Origin: Myxococcota bacterium
GTDB taxonomy: Bacteria > Myxococcota > Polyangia > GCA-2747355 > JAKLHH01
Length of the DNA stretch: 6,819 nt
NCBI GenBank assembly: GCA_022710245.1
Contig: JAKLHH010000414.1
Location: 1 to 6,819, forward strand
Direction of reading: 5' to 3'
Below the pieces are notes generated by a model, which searched no databases, was not told the origin of the DNA, and saw nothing but the letters and a program-made list of their open reading frames with translations. Both the position numbers and the translations under genes were made by a program. Position 1 is the first letter of the stretch, and every line of letters starts with the position of its first letter. Shown here in pieces: positions 4,792-6,819 of the stretch.

Positions 4792-6030
4792 CTACTTGAG
4801 CTCGACCAGGTGGACGGTCCAGCCGTTCACCATCACCAGCCGCCCCGGCGCCAGGAACGAGCCCTCGACGTGGGAGAAGCCGGGGTAGAGGCGCGTCGAG
4901 GGGATGAAGGCGCGCTTCGCCAGCGTGCGCGCGTCGAGGAGCTGCAGCCCCGCGTTGCGGAAGAGGACGAGCGTCCCCTTGCGCAGCCAGGCGAGGTGGT
5001 GGCCGAGGCCGCCGACCCGCGCCTCGCGCAGGAGCTTGCCGTCCTCGCAGGAGCGCGCCTCGGCGCGGCCGAGCTTGCTCGAGTAGAGGTAGAGCGTGCG
5101 CCCGTCGGGGTGCCAGGCGACGCCGTAGGTGGTGTGCGGGATCGGCATGGAGCGGACGGTGCCGGCGCGCAGGTCGACGAGGTGTCCCTGCGCGGTCTCG
5201 CCGTCGAGCTCGGAGTACTCGGCGAGGAACGCGCGCATCCGCTCGCCGTCGAGGGACGGCTGGCGGCTCACCGTGCGCCCCGCCTTGACCTGCGTCACCG
5301 CGCGCCGCTTGCCGCGCGAGAGCGCCACCACGGAGATCTGCGACTGCACCCCGCCCGGCTGCGGCGTGGTCAGGGTCGCGTAGAGCTCGTGGCTCTGCGG
5401 ATCGTAGCCGAGCGACTCGACGTAGATCGAGCCGGCGGCCTCGTCGCCGAGGAGGAGCGGGCGCAGCTCCTGCTTGGCCAGGTCCCAGTGCAGGTAGAAG
5501 AGGCGGCGCGAGCCCTTGCCCGTCCCCCGCTCGCTGAGGAGCAGGCCCGCCTGCTGGTCGGTGGTGTCGTAGAAGAGGAGGCCCTGCACCATGTACTGCG
5601 GGAAGCCGACCCCGCTCGCGCCGGGGAAGGTGCTCTCCTCGCGGGTGAGGAGCGCGGCGAGCGGCGCCTCCGCGGTGAGGGGCGCGCCGTCGGCGACGCG
5701 GAAGAAGTGCTGGCGGTGCTGCTCGTGCCAGAGCCCGGAGCCGTGGTGCACCAGGCGGCCGCGGTCGACGAGGACCGGCCCCCGCTTGATGAAGGTCGGG
5801 CTGTCGCGCTTGAGCGTCAGGTCGTGCTGCTTCAGCACCCGCACCGTCTGTGCCCTTGCAGGGCGAGCGGCGCCGAGCAGCACCAGCACCGGCGCCAGCG
5901 CCAGCGCCAGCACCAGCACCGCGGTCGTGGTCGTGGTCGCCACCGTCGCCGCGGCCAGCGCGCGCGCCCCGCGGGCGTGAGCGGCACCCGCGCCTCGGAC
6001 CTCCCGGGTCAGCTCTCTCGTCTGGGTCAT
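4792..6030 (-). CDS. Secreted probable beta-propeller (WD40/TolB-like) protein
   Basis: A 412-residue protein with a long N-terminal export signal. An Arg-containing n-region (residues 1-24) and a Thr/Ala/Leu/Val core (about 28-54) lead to a likely signal peptidase I site ARA|Q at 60/61. The mature part is rich in beta strands separated by turns. It contains a blade-like motif GVAWHPDGRTLYLYSS (303-318), typical of WD40/TolB/YVTN propellers, plus similar strand pairs at SIYVESLGYDPQSHELYATL (201-220), QPSLDGERMRAFLAEY (257-272) and LAWLRKGTLVLFRNAGLQLLDA (347-368). Propellers usually act as binding platforms, and no catalytic residues stand out. The ATG at 6030 lacks a Shine-Dalgarno; CTCCCCTCC, its complement, directly precedes it. 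Either translation is leaderless (TACGCT lies 7 nt upstream) or a GTG farther in is used, though that would lose the basic n-region. It converges with the lipoprotein gene; a functional link is possible but not shown. Confidence 0.88.
   Translation of the reverse strand: MTQTRELTREVRGAGAAHARGARALAAATVATTTTTAVLVLALALAPVLVLLGAARPARAQTVRVLKQHDLTLKRDSPTFIKRGPVLVDRGRLVHHGSGLWHEQHRQHFFRVADGAPLTAEAPLAALLTREESTFPGASGVGFPQYMVQGLLFYDTTDQQAGLLLSERGTGKGSRRLFYLHWDLAKQELRPLLLGDEAAGSIYVESLGYDPQSHELYATLTTPQPGGVQSQISVVALSRGKRRAVTQVKAGRTVSRQPSLDGERMRAFLAEYSELDGETAQGHLVDLRAGTVRSMPIPHTTYGVAWHPDGRTLYLYSSKLGRAEARSCEDGKLLREARVGGLGHHLAWLRKGTLVLFRNAGLQLLDARTLAKRAFIPSTRLYPGFSHVEGSFLAPGRLVMVNGWTVHLVELK
5877..5950 (-). 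repeat. Low-complexity GC-rich triplet/hexamer tract within the signal peptide
   Basis: Alternating CAGCACC/CAGCGCC and GTGGTC units on the plus strand encode ATTTTTAVLVLALALAP in the hydrophobic core of the secreted protein's signal peptide. The tract is in frame and its length probably varies between strains. It helps explain the unusually long (about 60-residue) signal peptide. Confidence 0.7.
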
Positions 6031-6146
6031 GGAGGGGAGCGTACCACAGCGCCCTGCCGCTCCATCACCCGCGGGTAGACCGCGGCTGCGTGGTGGGTCC
6101 AGCCGTCGACCCGGACGGGGGTTCAGCGGACCCCGACGAAGGGGGC

Positions 6147-6713
6147 TCAGCGGTGAAAGAGGTGCAGCACGTCCTCCTCGAGGTGGATCAGCGTCTCGGC
6201 GTTCAGCTCGCGCGCCGGGACGCGCGCGGTCTCGCGGAGCTGGACGCGCTCCGTCGTTGGATCGCCGCGGTAGAAGTGGAGCAGGAGCCCGAAGCTCTGC
6301 AGCTCCCCGGGGGCGAGCGCCGCCGTGATGAACGCCAGCCAGCCGCCGATCTCCTGCTCGCGCGGCCTCGCCCGCTCTCGCACCTCGCGGCCGCGCTTCT
6401 CGCCGCTCTTCTGCTTCTCGGCCAGCCAGCGCTCGAGCTTGCGCTCGCTCCAGCCCAGGCGCCTGCGCCTGGCGAGCTCGAGCGCCAGCCCGCCCTCGTC
6501 GTCCCCGTGGCCTCTGCCGCGGATGCCGCCGAGCGCGGTGTCACAGTCGCAGCCCTCGCTCTCCTTCCGCAGGTAGAGCGAGCCGGGCGGGAGCTGCGCC
6601 TGGACGAAGCGGTTCGTGCACGGCGCGAAGCCGAGCCCGTGCTGGCGCGCGAGCTCGCCGAGTCTGGCGAGGTCAGCTCCTCGCGGGACGACGGCGGTGA
6701 TGAAGGTGCACAT
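6147..6713 (-). CDS. Conserved hypothetical protein, MCTFIT N-terminus
   Basis: A 188-residue protein. Its N-terminus MCTFITAVVP and the motif GCDCDTALG (54-62) resemble a family of uncharacterised proteobacterial/myxobacterial proteins that I recall beginning MCTFITA; this is from memory, not a search. An N-terminal mixed domain (1-65) is followed by a highly charged helical stretch (82-122, Arg/Lys/Glu-rich, probably coiled or extended helix). A C-terminal domain then contains GGWLAFITAALAPGELQSFGLLLHFYRGD (123-151) and ends HLEEDVLHLFHR. Cys2, Cys55 and Cys57 could bind metal or form a disulfide. There is no signal peptide, so it is cytoplasmic. The ATG at 6713 is preferred because it begins the conserved motif and has AGAGG close upstream; an in-frame TTG at 6728 would add five residues. 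It is followed by the propeller gene on the same strand after 116 bp. Function unknown. Confidence 0.85.
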   Translation of the reverse strand: MCTFITAVVPRGADLARLGELARQHGLGFAPCTNRFVQAQLPPGSLYLRKESEGCDCDTALGGIRGRGHGDDEGGLALELARRRRLGWSERKLERWLAEKQKSGEKRGREVRERARPREQEIGGWLAFITAALAPGELQSFGLLLHFYRGDPTTERVQLRETARVPARELNAETLIHLEEDVLHLFHR

Positions 6714-6757
6714 GGTCCTCTGGGCCAAGGATGTGCTCTGTCTGGCGGCGAGGCAAT

Positions 6758-6792
6758 CCCACGCCCACGCCCACGCCCACGCCCACGCCCAC
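6758..6792. repeat. CCCACG hexamer tandem repeat with G-quadruplex potential on the minus strand
   Basis: Five perfect CCCACG units (6758-6787) plus CCCAC are followed by a GC-rich tail with two copies of CGCAGCC up to the window edge. On the minus strand this gives GGG runs separated by three-base CGT loops, a classic intramolecular G-quadruplex pattern. It lies about 45 bp upstream of the ATG at 6713, on the coding strand of that gene. It could instead be the low-complexity end of a gene beyond the window. Confidence 0.85.
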
Positions 6793-6819
6793 CCCCGCCC
6801 GCGCAGCCCGCGCAGCCCA

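Noticed and set aside
4810..6078. 422-codon plus-strand open frame opposite the secreted propeller
   Set aside because: Antisense composition (Ala/Arg/Glu/Val repeats), no ribosome site, and the opposite strand has signal peptide and blade motifs.
6107..6133. GGGG...CCCC inverted repeat downstream of the MCTFIT gene as a terminator
   Set aside because: Short imperfect stem without a following T-tract; such pairings are frequent by chance in DNA this GC-rich.

Overview
This is a very GC-rich window, with GC-biased third codon positions. Lipoproteins with Asp/Gly- or Pro/Ala-rich linkers, a HEAT-repeat gene pair and long non-coding repeat tracts suggest a myxobacterium (Myxococcota, perhaps Polyangiales). 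That assignment rests on style alone; no taxonomic marker gene is present.

Left part (1-3660, all minus strand). A three-gene operon reads leftward from a recognisable promoter at 3595-3624. Its first gene (3555-2839) encodes an orphan Toprim-like protein. The protein resembles the C-terminal half of the Spo11 / topoisomerase VI A subunit and has no room for the DNA-cleaving winged-helix domain. Two diverged tandem copies of a HEAT-repeat protein follow (2802-1678 and 1678-557). The second is coupled to the first by a TGATG stop/start overlap. Downstream, the 5' end of a lipoprotein gene (start near 292) runs off the left edge.

A nearly identical 31-bp sequence (29 of 31 positions) occurs in the same orientation upstream of the operon and upstream of the lipoprotein gene. 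On the minus strand it contains a -35 TTGACC and the -10 region. The two units may therefore be co-regulated, or the cassette may be bounded by direct repeats. The lipoprotein copy also carries three 14-bp direct repeats abutting its -35.

Middle (3661-3982). There is no convincing gene here. An array of eight 21-bp tandem repeats (3738-3905) is followed by a possible nine-codon leader ORF just before a lipoprotein gene.

Right part (3983-6819). It holds a plus-strand lipoprotein of unknown function (3983-4687), a convergent minus-strand gene for a secreted, probable beta-propeller protein (6030-4792), and a minus-strand conserved hypothetical protein beginning MCTFIT (6713-6147). The window ends in a CCCACG hexamer repeat with G-quadruplex potential on the minus strand. 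These genes look like ordinary chromosomal background.

The best candidate for an undescribed system is the Toprim-HEAT-HEAT operon, possibly with the co-promoted lipoprotein. Its role cannot be read from the sequence. Toprim proteins occur in topoisomerases, DnaG primases and several phage/plasmid defence systems, so a nucleic-acid-related role is an inference only.
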